This document shows, piece after piece, positions 18,051 through 26,919 of a DNA stretch of 64,000 nt; within the stretch, counting starts at the first letter, position 1; the number at the start of each line of letters is the position of its first letter. The DNA is from a bacterium. GTDB taxonomy: Bacteria; SAR324; XYD2-FULL-50-16. Location of the stretch: positions 35,324-99,323 of the forward strand of contig JAJRZQ010000015.1 in the NCBI GenBank assembly GCA_024275165.1, in the 5' to 3' direction. The notes under the pieces were generated by a model, which saw only the letters and a list, made by a program, of their open reading frames with translations, was not told where the DNA came from and searched no databases. A program made the position numbers and the translations under genes.

Positions 18051-19406
18051 TCAGAAGGGAGACGCTCCGCCGCCCATCATGCTCTTCATGGCTCTTACGG
18101 CCTCTTTCTTTCCACCCATTTGGCTGAATTTTTTCATCATTTTTTGCATCTGCGAAAACTGTTTCAGCAGACGATTGATCTCATTGACCTCGGTTCCACT
18201 CCCTTTCGAGACCCGGATTTTTCTCGATCCGTTCATCAAGCTGGGGTTTTCCTTCTCCGCTAAAGTCATGGAAGAGATAATCGCATCCAGGCGTTTGAGC
18301 TTTTTGTCATCGACCTCCGCGTTTTTCGGGAGCTTACTCCCCATACCGGGGATCATGCCCATCAAATCGGTGAGGCTCCCCATTTTTTGGATTTGCCGCA
18401 GTTGATCTTGAAAGTCGGTCAGAGAAAACTGATTCTTTCGCATCTTCTGCTGCATCTCTGCTGCCTTGGCAGCGTCAAAATGCTCCTGCGCCTTTTCAAT
18501 CAGGCCGACCAAATCCCCCATGCCCAAGATCCGACTGGCGATCCGATCTGGATAAAAGGGTTCTAGGTCTTCAATCTTTTCCCCCACCCCGACAAATTTA
18601 ACGGGTTGGCCCGTAATGGCGCGAATCGAAAGGGCCGCGCCCCCGCGCGCGTCGCCATCCATCTTGGTGAGCAAAAATCCGGTTAAGCCCAATTGCTCGT
18701 TAAAGCTCTGCGCCACATTCACCGCCTCCTGGCCGGTCATGGCGTCGGCCACAAACAACACCTCATCGGTCGCGACTTGCTCGCGAATCTCCACCAGCTC
18801 GTTCATCAAGGTCTCATCAATTTGCAGTCGCCCCGCCGTGTCGATGATCAACACATCGGCAAGCTTCGCCTGGGCCTGCTTTTTTGCCTCCTTGACGATC
18901 TGCAACGGTTTTTGCTGGGGGTTGGAGTCATAACATTCCACCCCCATGTCGCCGGCTAATTTCTTGAGCTGCTCCATTGCCGCGGGTCGGTACACATCGG
19001 CGCTCACCACATAAACCTTTTTGCCTTCCCTCTTCAGCCTTTGAGCCAACTTGGCCGCGCTGGTGGTCTTGCCCGAACCCTGCAAGCCCACCATCATCAC
19101 CAAGCTCAGCTCTCCATTTTTCAAAGCGAGCTTTTCATTATGCTCGCCCATCATGGAGGCGAGTTCATCGCTGACGATCTTAATAAATTGTTGGGCCGGG
19201 CTGAGCGAGCCTTGTACCTCTTGCCCCAAGGCCCGCTTCTTAACGGCCTTTAAAAACGAATTGGTGACCCGATAGTTTACATCCGCCTCCAGCAAAGCCA
19301 ATTTAACTTCTTTGAGTGCCTGAGAAATGTTCGCCTCGGTGAGCACACCCTTGTTGGCGAGCTTTTTAAAGGCTCGGTTGAACTTTTCTGAAAGGTTGTC
19401 AAACAC
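18051..19406 (-). CDS. ffh: Signal recognition particle protein Ffh
   Basis: SRP54 GTPase that delivers nascent membrane proteins to FtsY. A GTG start at 19406, with GAAGG about 8 nt upstream, gives the normal N terminus (M)FDNLSEKFNRAFKKL and 451 residues. The longer frame adds an unlikely 13-residue leader. The N domain, then the G domain (GLQGSGKTT, DTAGRLQIDE, TKMDGDARGG) and the Met-rich M domain (LTDLMGMIPGMG, RKIRVSKGSGTEV, QKMMKKFSQMGG) are all intact. It heads the ffh-rpsP-rimM-trmD-rplS run. Confidence 0.96.
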   Translation of the reverse strand: MFDNLSEKFNRAFKKLANKGVLTEANISQALKEVKLALLEADVNYRVTNSFLKAVKKRALGQEVQGSLSPAQQFIKIVSDELASMMGEHNEKLALKNGELSLVMMVGLQGSGKTTSAAKLAQRLKREGKKVYVVSADVYRPAAMEQLKKLAGDMGVECYDSNPQQKPLQIVKEAKKQAQAKLADVLIIDTAGRLQIDETLMNELVEIREQVATDEVLFVADAMTGQEAVNVAQSFNEQLGLTGFLLTKMDGDARGGAALSIRAITGQPVKFVGVGEKIEDLEPFYPDRIASRILGMGDLVGLIEKAQEHFDAAKAAEMQQKMRKNQFSLTDFQDQLRQIQKMGSLTDLMGMIPGMGSKLPKNAEVDDKKLKRLDAIISSMTLAEKENPSLMNGSRKIRVSKGSGTEVNEINRLLKQFSQMQKMMKKFSQMGGKKEAVRAMKSMMGGGASPF

Positions 19407-19475
19407 CAGTCGCCTTCTCGGTTGAAGCGGGCGATTCACCCCCAAAATAAATTCGGTTGGTTGCCCTAAGCTCTA

Positions 19476-19499
19476 AAAAAGAAGCCCAAAAGAGGCTTC
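19476..19499 (-). terminator. Rho-independent terminator upstream of ffh
   Basis: On the minus strand GAAGCC and GGCTTC pair around a TCTTTTG loop and are followed by six U (19481-19476). It lies about 70 nt upstream of the ffh start and 40 nt after the terminator of the candidate RNA at 19539-19679. It is therefore a second, tandem stop or an attenuator in the ffh leader. Confidence 0.55.
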
Positions 19500-19538
19500 C
19501 GCAGGTTGGTTTCACGCGGGCTCTGCCAAACAAACTTC

Positions 19539-19679
19539 AAAAAAGGGCAAAACCATTGCCCCAAGGGCGAGTTAGCTTGATTTTTCACCCTGAAGAGAAC
19601 TTCGACTTGCCCGGCCCATTGATTTCTGGCTAGATTAACGACAGCAGGTCAATTTTTCGACCTCAAAACCAACTCGCTT
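19539..19679 (-). ncRNA. Candidate structured small RNA with intrinsic terminator
   Basis: On the minus strand the ends of a ~110-nt segment pair: GCGAGTTGG (19677-19669) with CTAACTCGC (19575-19567, one G-U), extended by TTTGA/TCAAG after a one-base bulge, about 14 pairs. Inside, GGTC/GACC forms a hairpin near 19647-19662. Directly after the closing stem comes GGGCAA-TGGTT-TTGCCC followed by six U (19561-19539), a textbook terminator. There is no open frame of note. It does not contain the conserved SRP RNA or tmRNA motifs I know; a 6S-like RNA is conceivable but not shown. No convincing promoter was found. Confidence 0.45.
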
Positions 19680-19763
19680 TAAAAATCTTCTCCCGCGCCA
19701 AGTAGAGCCGAGGCCGACCTTTCAACCCCTTCACTGCTTTTACCGCGCGGATTTAAACTACAA

Positions 19764-20300
19764 ATGCTAACGATTCGATTGATCCTTGTCAATCCCCGCT
19801 TTTGCCTTTTCTTGGCCCTTTTAGCCCTGGTTTCGGCAAGCTGCGGCTTCCAATTAAACCGCAATCGCGTTACCCTGCTCGACGGGGCCCAGAGCATCGC
19901 TTTGGAGGGGATCGAAAACCACAGCTACGCCCCCAGGCTGGATGTCGATTTGGCCCAAAGCCTAACCGAAGCCCTGAGCCGCGCGGGCATCCCCTTATCT
20001 CCCGTTGCGGGGGCTGATTTAACCTTTCGTTTTGTGATTGATGATTCGGGGATATCCAGAAACCAGCAGATTTTAGGCACCATCGTGCGCTATGATTACC
20101 GAAGTTTCATCCGGGGGCGGATCTGGCTTACCGACCAAAGAAACAAACGACAAGTCTTTGTCGGGGAAGTGGTCGAAGGCTTTTACCTGCGAGAAACCAC
20201 CTTGGGCGTTTTATCCGAAACCGAAACCCGAGACGACCTCAACATCGCCTTAGGCGAACTCACCCGCAAACTGACCGATAAACTCTCTTTAAGTTTTTAG
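19764..20300 (+). CDS. lptE: LptE-like LPS-assembly lipoprotein
   Basis: A 178-residue lipoprotein: hydrophobic signal followed by VSASC and then GFQLNRNRV, matching the CG(F/Y)xL start of mature LptE. The body has the usual beta-alpha layout (IALEGIENHSYAP, LTEALSRAGI). LptE plugs the LptD barrel and helps insert LPS into the outer membrane. No holA or leuS neighbour, as in enterics, is present; it stands alone and overlaps the convergent Trm112-like gene by 12 nt. The assignment rests on the N terminus and general pattern. Confidence 0.65.
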   Translation: MLTIRLILVNPRFCLFLALLALVSASCGFQLNRNRVTLLDGAQSIALEGIENHSYAPRLDVDLAQSLTEALSRAGIPLSPVAGADLTFRFVIDDSGISRNQQILGTIVRYDYRSFIRGRIWLTDQRNKRQVFVGEVVEGFYLRETTLGVLSETETRDDLNIALGELTRKLTDKLSLSF

Positions 20301-20456
20301 AGCCTTCGCCTCTTCGGGCAAAAGCCTGGGGACTTGCCCCACAATCGGGTAAACAACTTGGCAAGCGGCGCAGGCCAAGCCCTCCGCATGCTCTTCCAGC
20401 GGCCCCTTGCAAGTGGGGCAACAGAGCAACTGGAGCAATTCTGATTTTTCATTCAT
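20289..20456 (-). CDS. Trm112 family zinc-ribbon protein
   Basis: A 55-residue protein, [20 protein letters not shown] onward, with CPTCKG and a second CAAC pair forming a zinc ribbon, then [16 protein letters not shown], the Trm112/YcaR signature. In eukaryotes and archaea Trm112 activates methyltransferases; the bacterial role is less clear. The start overlaps the pgi stop as ATGAATGA (8 nt). The longer upstream frame runs inside pgi and is not used. Confidence 0.88.
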   Translation of the reverse strand: MNEKSELLQLLCCPTCKGPLEEHAEGLACAACQVVYPIVGQVPRLLPEEAKALKT

Positions 20457-22074
20457 GGTTTTGTTTCTTGAAATAATATTCCAGCACTTCGGCCAAAGCG
20501 CTGTCGGAGGGAACCGATTCCTTGCCCCCAGCCAAAAGGGGTAAAATTTGCCCTGCCAACTCCTTCCCCAGTTCGACCCCCCATTGGTCAAAAGAATCTA
20601 AGTTCCAGAGAATTCCTTGGCAAAAAATCTTGTGTTCGTAAAGGGCAATCAAGGCCCCTAAGCTTTCTGGGGTGAGTTGTTCTGCCAAAAGACAAGTGGT
20701 GGGGCGGCTTCCGGAAAAAACCCTGTAAGGCAGAACCTCTTCCTTAATTCCCATGGCTCTTGCCTCGGCCTCTGTACGCCCAAAAGCCAAGGCTTGCTGT
20801 TGGGCAAAAAAGTTACTCATCAACTTTTTATGATGATCCCCCAAAGGGTTTAAGGGGCGGGCAAAACCGATAAAATCACAGGGAATAAGCTTTGTGCCTT
20901 GATGGATCAATTGATAAAAAGCATGCTGCCCATTGGTACCCGGCTCCCCCCAGATAATCGGCCCGGTTTGATAGCGCACGGGATTGCCCTGACGGTCAAC
21001 AGCCTTCCCGTTCGACTCCATATCCCCCTGCTGTAGATAAGCGGGAAAGCGGTGCAAATATTGATCATAGGGTAAAATAGCCAAGCTCTCGGCCCCAAAA
21101 AAATTATTATTCCAAAGCCCCACCAAAGCGAGGATCAAGGGTAAGTTTTCCTCTTCCTCGGCTTCTAAAAAATGGCGATCCATTGCATAAAAACCCTTTC
21201 TCAAAGCATGGAAGTTTTCGACCCCCAAGCCAAGCATCAACGAAAGCCCAATGGCGCTGGTCAAGGAGTAGCGACCTCCCACCCAATCCCAGAAACCAAA
21301 GATATTCTCTTTTGCGATACCGAACTCCTCCACCTTTTCTAAGTTGGTAGAAAGAGCGCAAAAATGCTTGGCCACCGCCTCTTCCCCCGCCCTCAACCCC
21401 CTTAAGAGCCATTCTTTGGCACTCCTGGCGTTGGTTAGGGTTTCTTGGGTGGTAAAGGTCTTTGAGGCAATAATGAATAGAGTTTCTTCCGGGTCTAAGC
21501 CCTTGAGGGTCTCCACCAAATGAGTGGCGTCAATATTGGAAACGAACTCCACCCGAATTCCCTCCAGCGCGTAATACCTTAAGGCCTCATAGACCATCAG
21601 GGGGCCTAAATCCGAGCCTCCAATCCCGATATTAACCACACTGCGCAAGGGCTTGCCCGTATGCCCAACCAGTTCCCCCCCATGCACCTTGGCGCAAAAA
21701 ACCTCCATCCGCCCCAAAACGGCTCGCACCTGGGCGGTGATGTTTTCCCCTTCTACAATCAGGTCTTCCCCCCCCATTTGCCGCAAGGCGGTATGCAAAA
21801 CCGCGCGGTTCTCCGTTTGGTTGATCCGTTCTCCTCGAAACATCGCCCGCGCCTCCGCCTGAACTCCCTGCTCTTTTGCCAGTCGCAAAAGCAGCTTTAA
21901 GGTCTCTTCGGTCAGGCGCTGTTTGGCAAGATTGACATGCCAATAGGGGGCGTCATAAGCAAACTGCTTGCCCCGACTGGGGTCCAAAGCGAAAAGCTCC
22001 GCTATGGTGAGTTGTTTCAGCTCAATAAAATGGGCTTCCAGTTCAGCCCATACCTTTGTTTCTGTTGGATTCAT
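20449..22074 (-). CDS. pgi: Glucose-6-phosphate isomerase
   Basis: Interconverts glucose-6-phosphate and fructose-6-phosphate. The 541-residue long form is close to the enteric/eukaryotic type. Motifs seen: [53 protein letters not shown], the catalytic [18 protein letters not shown], and [11 protein letters not shown] near the C terminus. It is co-directional with, and overlaps, the Trm112-like gene. Confidence 0.97.
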   Translation of the reverse strand: MNPTETKVWAELEAHFIELKQLTIAELFALDPSRGKQFAYDAPYWHVNLAKQRLTEETLKLLLRLAKEQGVQAEARAMFRGERINQTENRAVLHTALRQMGGEDLIVEGENITAQVRAVLGRMEVFCAKVHGGELVGHTGKPLRSVVNIGIGGSDLGPLMVYEALRYYALEGIRVEFVSNIDATHLVETLKGLDPEETLFIIASKTFTTQETLTNARSAKEWLLRGLRAGEEAVAKHFCALSTNLEKVEEFGIAKENIFGFWDWVGGRYSLTSAIGLSLMLGLGVENFHALRKGFYAMDRHFLEAEEEENLPLILALVGLWNNNFFGAESLAILPYDQYLHRFPAYLQQGDMESNGKAVDRQGNPVRYQTGPIIWGEPGTNGQHAFYQLIHQGTKLIPCDFIGFARPLNPLGDHHKKLMSNFFAQQQALAFGRTEAEARAMGIKEEVLPYRVFSGSRPTTCLLAEQLTPESLGALIALYEHKIFCQGILWNLDSFDQWGVELGKELAGQILPLLAGGKESVPSDSALAEVLEYYFKKQNHE

Positions 22075-22389
22075 CGCAAAACCTCTTTTTTTTCAGTCTA
22101 TCTTTTTCCCCCTCCTTTGCCTAGTTCTTCTCGCCAAAGCTTTTTCTCAATCCATCACGCAAATAACGCCTCCCAACAGATTTTTCTTTACCAGTAGACT
22201 CGAGGCTGACTAAAATTACAGAAAACTCTGAAAAACTCAGCGTTTCTGATGCGAACCAAGTAAGCGAATCAAAAACAAATTCAAGAACCCCGCAAGAGCA
22301 GCAAGGCAAACCGCAAGCTTGAAGACGCCCTCTCTTCGGCTCGTCCCTGTTTTAGCGCAAACACAACCTGCAAGGTTCTAAGAGGAAAC
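22075..22389. other. Divergent intergenic region, pgi / membrane protein
   Basis: 315 nt without a supported gene. It holds a nested hairpin at 22219-22248 (CAGAAA outer arm pairing with TTTCTG, CTGA inner arm with TCAG). It has no T-run, so it is not a classical terminator. The SD AAGAGG precedes the ATG at 22390. A 62-codon minus-strand frame here has no recognisable features. Confidence 0.3.
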
Positions 22390-22857
22390 ATGAACTTCTT
22401 TGACCTCCTTTTTCTTTTTTCCTTGGTTTTCTTTTATTATCGCTCCGTCAAAAGCAGTCTCATGGCCAACCTGCTGCAAACGGCGATCTGGTTATGCGCT
22501 CTATTGTCAGCTGAAATCCTCACCCCAAAAGTGACGCAATCCGCCATCACCTTAATGGGCAATGAAGAACGAGGATTTATATTGGCCTATCTCTCTTTTT
22601 TCTTTGTCCTCCCCCTTTTGCAAATCATTTTCCTCTCCCCCAAAAAACCGTCCAAACCCTTTCATCTCTTTTCCTTGGGCGCGCTTTTCAAGGCCTCTTT
22701 TGGTCTCACCAGACTGCTTTTTTTGTTCGTCGCCCTCCATCACCTCGTCCATCAGGGTCTCCCCTCCTTTCAAGACGATTTAAACAACGCCTGGATTCAC
22801 CCTTTTTTAGAAATAATCGCGGGGCAATTGCGCGGTTTCATGCTTGCCGTGGTTTAA
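22390..22857 (+). CDS. Small multi-pass membrane protein, CvpA-like topology
   Basis: 155 residues with four hydrophobic segments (about 5-20, 27-45, 62-84 and 95-118) and short loops. The opening NFFDLLFLFSLVFFYYR and the R-rich first loop followed by a helix recall the CvpA/colicin V production family, but I see no decisive motif. A strong SD (AAGAGG) lies 6 nt ahead of the ATG. It is followed at 140 nt by the TPR lipoprotein gene. Function unknown. Confidence 0.55.
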   Translation: MNFFDLLFLFSLVFFYYRSVKSSLMANLLQTAIWLCALLSAEILTPKVTQSAITLMGNEERGFILAYLSFFFVLPLLQIIFLSPKKPSKPFHLFSLGALFKASFGLTRLLFLFVALHHLVHQGLPSFQDDLNNAWIHPFLEIIAGQLRGFMLAVV

Positions 22858-22997
22858 TTCTTGCTTAAATTAACCAACAAGAAGTTTAAACCATAAACCA
22901 GAAAAATATGAGAGAGATTCAACCAGCTTGCCCCGCACAACCTACTCGCTTCAATCATGGGGGCTGGTCCGCAAACTCAAACAACCCGCTGAACCGG

Positions 22998-24290
22998 ATG
23001 AAACGGCTTCCTCTCCAAAGCGTTTCAATCCTCTTTATCCCCTTGCTGCTTTGGCTTAGCGCTTGCGAAAGCTTAAACCCCCTGACTTTTTGGCAGGCCC
23101 AACCCGTCAAAAAGCTGACCGAAAGTCAAATTCAAGAAAAAATTGCGGAGATCAAAACCATCTATATTCAATCTCTAACAGGGAACAACCAAAAAGAAAT
23201 CAAAAAGATGCTCTTCGGGCAACTCAGCAAACAAGGCTATCATTTAGTGGATATCTTGCCCGACAGTACAGAGGGGCTCGGTGTCTTGCGGATGAAGGTC
23301 GAAGATTTCACCCTCTGGGAAAACGAAGAATACCCCAAAGAAGCCTTATCCCTGCCCGAAGCCGAAAAAATCAAACAACGCATTATTCGGCGCAATATTT
23401 TAGTGGGGCTCAGGCTCGACTTATTTGATGGCGAAACCGGTCTCCCCTTGATTCGAGATAAATTCAGCCAACCCTTCCAACAAATTTATGTCGGCTTAAG
23501 GCAAATTGAGGCCCGCCCAAAGAAAAACAAAGAACTCCTGCGCCTGACCCAAATTTTGACTCATAAAATTCTCTCTCGCTTTGCCGGCAATGGAGAAGAG
23601 GAAAAAAAATTGGAACTCGAGCGCGGCGAGGGCTATGGCTGGCTTGCCGAAGAGGTCCACGACACGGGCGATTACCGCTTGCTCAAAGGCAATGCCCTGG
23701 CTCAAAATGGGGAATATGAAAAAGCGATTATGCTGTACCGCATCGTTTTGTTCAGCCCCAGAGAAAAGGAGCCGGAAGAGGTTTACATTAAGAATCGAGG
23801 CGCCGCTTTTTTCAACCTCGGGCAAGTCTACCACCATCTAGGCGACTACCTCTACGCCGCTAAAATGTACAGTCAAGCCAATCGACTGCAACAAAAACTG
23901 ACCTATGCCCAAAGTTGGGGCGATAACATGCACGCCTGGTTGGAGTCGCACAAACAAAAATCCAAGCCCAAAGCCCCGCAAAGAGCAAAAAAGAAAAAGC
24001 TCCCCCCTCCGCCGCCGCCACCGGAGTCGAAGCTTGTAAAAATTCAAAAAAATGAGGCCTTGCTTTTGGACCCCACCAAACTTTGGCCCCTAGAGCCTCT
24101 CATCAAAAGGGCCGAAAAATCAGACCTCAATGGAATCGACCCCCCTAAAGCCTCGTTGTACCCGCAAAACCAGGGCGCGAAAAAAGCTACCCCTCAGCCT
24201 CAGGCCGAGCCGCCCCCACCCCCGCCTCAACCGGAACCCAAGCCCAAGCCTAAGCTTGGAGGCGGCATGCAACTGATTCAACCCAATTGA
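22998..24290 (+). CDS. Lipoprotein with tetratricopeptide-like repeats and proline-rich tail
   Basis: Starting at MKRLPLQSV (430 residues) it has a clear signal peptide ending LWLSAC, so it is a lipoprotein; the in-frame start 30 codons earlier would bury this signal. Residues ~45-200 form a mixed alpha/beta domain resembling outer-membrane lipoproteins of the CsgG/LptE kind (weak). About 225-320 are TPR-like (GNALAQNGEYEKAIMLY, FFNLGQVYHHLGDYLYAAK). The last ~100 residues are Lys/Pro-rich with PPPPPPP blocks, perhaps spanning peptidoglycan. The FlgT-like protein follows 71 nt later, suggesting a shared envelope or flagellar role. Confidence 0.7.
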   Translation: MKRLPLQSVSILFIPLLLWLSACESLNPLTFWQAQPVKKLTESQIQEKIAEIKTIYIQSLTGNNQKEIKKMLFGQLSKQGYHLVDILPDSTEGLGVLRMKVEDFTLWENEEYPKEALSLPEAEKIKQRIIRRNILVGLRLDLFDGETGLPLIRDKFSQPFQQIYVGLRQIEARPKKNKELLRLTQILTHKILSRFAGNGEEEKKLELERGEGYGWLAEEVHDTGDYRLLKGNALAQNGEYEKAIMLYRIVLFSPREKEPEEVYIKNRGAAFFNLGQVYHHLGDYLYAAKMYSQANRLQQKLTYAQSWGDNMHAWLESHKQKSKPKAPQRAKKKKLPPPPPPPESKLVKIQKNEALLLDPTKLWPLEPLIKRAEKSDLNGIDPPKASLYPQNQGAKKATPQPQAEPPPPPPQPEPKPKPKLGGGMQLIQPN

Positions 24291-24361
24291 TCGGCCTTGA
24301 GTAATCCGCCTCTTTTGGCTATCCTTGAACCTAAAAGAACTCTATTTTTACAAGGCAGAGT

Positions 24362-25483
24362 ATGAAAACGCCCTTGATCCTTTTTTTTCTTCTCCTCTTT
24401 TTCAGCGGCAGCCTTTTTGCGGAGGTCGCCGCTTCGGGACGAGCGGAAATCTTCAACGACAATGAAACCAGCGCGCGCAAGCAAGCTTTGCAAAACGCTC
24501 TGCGTGACGCCGTGGAAAAAGGTGTGGGTTTGCTGCTCGACGCCAAAACCCAAACCGAAAACTGGCAGGTGATCCGCGACGAGGTCTATTCCACTGCCCA
24601 AGGCTATATAACCGGCTATAAAACCACGAGAGACGAACGAGTCGGGAAGGTCTGGTTTATAGAAATCCAAGCCAAAGTGGCCCAAGGCAAGATCAAAGAC
24701 AAGTTCGGGCAACTGAGGATTCTCCATAAAAAAATGGGCAACAAACGCTTTATGGTGATTTACCGGCCGGAACAAAACCAAAGCCAAGAGGTGGACAGCC
24801 CCCCGACCCAAGCCGCGTTGCGAGGGCTCCAACGGGCGTTGAACAAAGCGGGGTTTCGCCTCTTTGATCAAAAAGCGACCAATCGGCTGTATCCCCCCAA
24901 TTCAGCTCGGGAGGACTGGTTAAAAATCGCTCAAGACGAGCAGGTGGATATCTTAATCGAATACGAAGTTCTGGCCTCCGGCGCCACTCGCCCCGGCCAG
25001 GCCTTCAATGCCGCTAAAACCACCGTGATCGCGCGGGTCTTTGATGTCAGTACGGGCCGAATGATTTCAAGCCAATCGGCAACCCAAAAACAAATCACCA
25101 ACGCGAGAGTGGGAAGCTTCGACTGGAACAACGCCTTAAGCCGTGCCGGCGAAAAGGCGGGCCTTAGCGCCGCTGATGGAGTAACCAACGAGGTAGTGCA
25201 ATATTATCAAAGCATTGGAGACCAGGGGAAGGCCTTCTTCATCCGCTTTGAGGGCTTTACGACCGATGAGACAGACCAACTCTTAGACCTGCTCGAGGCC
25301 ATGGAAGGCTACCAAAATCTTTCTGAATTAACCCAAGAAGACCTGATGTTGGAAATCGAATACTTCTCCAACCTCAATAAAAGTCGGCTGCGCAGAAAAC
25401 TGAGGTTGGAGGCGAAAAAGATCGGGATTCGCTTGGCCCAGGTTAAGATTAGCGGCAACCGGATGCACTTCATCAAGCAGTAG
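24362..25483 (+). CDS. FlgT-like secreted protein
   Basis: 373 residues with a signal peptide (MKTPLILFFLLLFFSGSLFA). The segment just after it, ASGRAEIFNDNETSARKQAL, then LRDAVEKGVGLLLDAKTQT and YSTAQGYITGYK, matches the N-terminal domain of flagellar assembly protein T (FlgT), which in Vibrio forms the periplasmic H ring around the LP ring. Middle (VDILIEYEVLASG) and C-terminal (FIRFEGFT..., LDLLEAMEGYQNLSE) regions fit a multi-domain envelope protein. AAGG lies about 8 nt ahead of the ATG. It may belong to the flagellar basal body, but could be a generic envelope protein. Confidence 0.6.
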   Translation: MKTPLILFFLLLFFSGSLFAEVAASGRAEIFNDNETSARKQALQNALRDAVEKGVGLLLDAKTQTENWQVIRDEVYSTAQGYITGYKTTRDERVGKVWFIEIQAKVAQGKIKDKFGQLRILHKKMGNKRFMVIYRPEQNQSQEVDSPPTQAALRGLQRALNKAGFRLFDQKATNRLYPPNSAREDWLKIAQDEQVDILIEYEVLASGATRPGQAFNAAKTTVIARVFDVSTGRMISSQSATQKQITNARVGSFDWNNALSRAGEKAGLSAADGVTNEVVQYYQSIGDQGKAFFIRFEGFTTDETDQLLDLLEAMEGYQNLSELTQEDLMLEIEYFSNLNKSRLRRKLRLEAKKIGIRLAQVKISGNRMHFIKQ

Positions 25484-26126
25484 GGGGCTCTTCTTGCGCT
25501 GCCAAGGCCTCTAACATCGCGGTTCCCCGCTCAATCTCCAAAGCCAGTTCCCAGGCTTGGCGCTGCAAATCCAAATAGATTTTTGGATTTGCCGCCAACC
25601 GCGCCAGCAGGCCATGGAGCCGATTGTTTTTTTCCTGTAGCGAGGCAATCCACGCGCCCACCCCTCCAGGAGGCACCGAGAAGGCAGGGCGATGCTTGCC
25701 CAATTCGAGCCACAGCCCCGGCGCCGCTCCCCCTAAAGCGGCAAGATCGTATAGATACCCCCGCGCGCGGCCCCAATCCGCTTTTTCCTTTTGCAGGTTG
25801 AGCCAAGCTAGATGCTCTAAAGCCCATAGGGATGCTTCTTGGTTCTCTTCAAAGGGGCGGCTGAGAATCTGCTTTGCCAAAGCCCTGGATCGCTCCGGGT
25901 TGGAACCCGCCAAACTGCTGCCCCACTGGCTCAAGCGCCAGGTTTCCGCTTCTGTTGCGGGTTCAACAACCTCACCGGCCCCGAACCAGCTGGGATAAAA
26001 CCCCAGCCCTATCCCGAGGCACAAAGAAAGCCCCAGCGCCCAGCTCAATTGCTTTACATGCGGCGCCTGCAGCCGATTAACCGCGATGGCGAATAAAGAT
26101 TTCCAAGCCTTCACCTTTTCTGACAT
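25473..26126 (-). CDS. Uncharacterised single-pass membrane protein
   Basis: 217 residues starting MSEKVKAWK. It has a short basic N terminus, one transmembrane helix at about 28-45 (LSWALGLSLCLGIGLGF), and a helical exported region rich in Ala, Leu and Trp with no catalytic motif I recognise. It overlaps the preceding gene by 50 nt, a long overlap for this genome; a later start is possible but no ATG is available. Its 3' end overlaps the convergent FlgT-like gene by 11 nt. Confidence 0.55.
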   Translation of the reverse strand: MSEKVKAWKSLFAIAVNRLQAPHVKQLSWALGLSLCLGIGLGFYPSWFGAGEVVEPATEAETWRLSQWGSSLAGSNPERSRALAKQILSRPFEENQEASLWALEHLAWLNLQKEKADWGRARGYLYDLAALGGAAPGLWLELGKHRPAFSVPPGGVGAWIASLQEKNNRLHGLLARLAANPKIYLDLQRQAWELALEIERGTAMLEALAAQEEPPTA

Positions 26127-26523
26127 CAACAAAATTCCAATAGGTTAATAAAATGCGATAACCACTATGATCCCACCGCCAGCACCAATTGACCTTATTT
26201 TTATCCAGTCTTTTTTCCACCTCTTTCACCCGCAAGGCCTTCATCTTGAGGTTCACCTCCACAAAGGTGGTGCCAAAGTCATTGGCACTTCGTTTAGACC
26301 AGATCAACAGCCCTGCCGATTCCCGCACCCACTCCACCCCTTCTTGCAGAATGCGTAAGCCTACGGGCAAAGCGTCGATGTCGTCTAAATCGCTCCAAGC
26401 AAGCGGGCCAATCCCCCGCAAGGTAAGCTTTTCCAAAAGCTCTGCCCCCGATGCCAGATAGAGCCCCTGGTAGCTGTTCGGTTTATCGGGCTTGAAAAAT
26501 TGACGCCACCGTTTCGGGATCAT
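26077..26523 (-). CDS. Conserved-looking hypothetical protein, 148 aa
   Basis: A soluble, Trp- and Lys-rich protein without signal peptide or recognised motif. The C-terminal half (WCWRWDHSGYRILLTYWNFV) has an alternating beta pattern. It lies 6 nt after the TerB-like gene on the same strand and runs into the next gene, so the three minus-strand genes 26910-25473 look like one unit. No function is proposed. Confidence 0.55.
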   Translation of the reverse strand: MIPKRWRQFFKPDKPNSYQGLYLASGAELLEKLTLRGIGPLAWSDLDDIDALPVGLRILQEGVEWVRESAGLLIWSKRSANDFGTTFVEVNLKMKALRVKEVEKRLDKNKVNWCWRWDHSGYRILLTYWNFVDVRKGEGLEIFIRHRG

Positions 26524-26529
26524 GCCAGC

Positions 26530-26910
26530 CTAATGCGGCTCCACAATAAGATAGAGAATTTTATAAAGACGATCTTCATGGGGGTCGAGTCGGCCATCGG
26601 CCTTAATCACCCTTTGGATAAATTCCAAGGCCTCCCCTCGTTGGGGGCCTCTCAAGTTGTCATGCAACTCTTGAGCGACCATGCGGACTTTCGCGTCCAG
26701 CTCCACCCCCTTGGAAAAAAGGTCCCGCAGGTCCGCGACCACCTCTTTCAAAAAGACCTTCGGGTCTCCATAAGAATCAAGCCAATGGGACTGCACAAAA
26801 GCTTCACATTCCTTCCATTCTTTTTTATCGAAGTCCTGATCCGCCGCCAACATCAAAACCCCTGCCAGACTGACCAACCGCAATTCATTTTTGTTCAGCA
26901 ATTCACTCAT
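26530..26910 (-). CDS. TerB-like domain protein
   Basis: 126 residues, all helical. LVSLAGVLMLAADQDFDKKE near the N terminus and FIQRVIKADGRLDPHEDRLYK near the C terminus show the two Asp-x-x-hydrophobic-Glu elements of the TerB/DjlA-N metal-binding helical fold. The biochemical role is unknown; the name derives from tellurite-resistance loci but no other ter gene is present. A GGGGGAG Shine-Dalgarno precedes the ATG. It is divergent from rarA across a 72-nt gap containing a 14-bp palindrome. Confidence 0.65.
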   Translation of the reverse strand: MSELLNKNELRLVSLAGVLMLAADQDFDKKEWKECEAFVQSHWLDSYGDPKVFLKEVVADLRDLFSKGVELDAKVRMVAQELHDNLRGPQRGEALEFIQRVIKADGRLDPHEDRLYKILYLIVEPH

Positions 26911-26919
26911 TTACTCCCC

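Noticed and set aside
22121..22309. Minus-strand 62-codon frame in the pgi upstream region
   Set aside because: No SD, no domain or signal peptide, and it lies in the expected promoter region.
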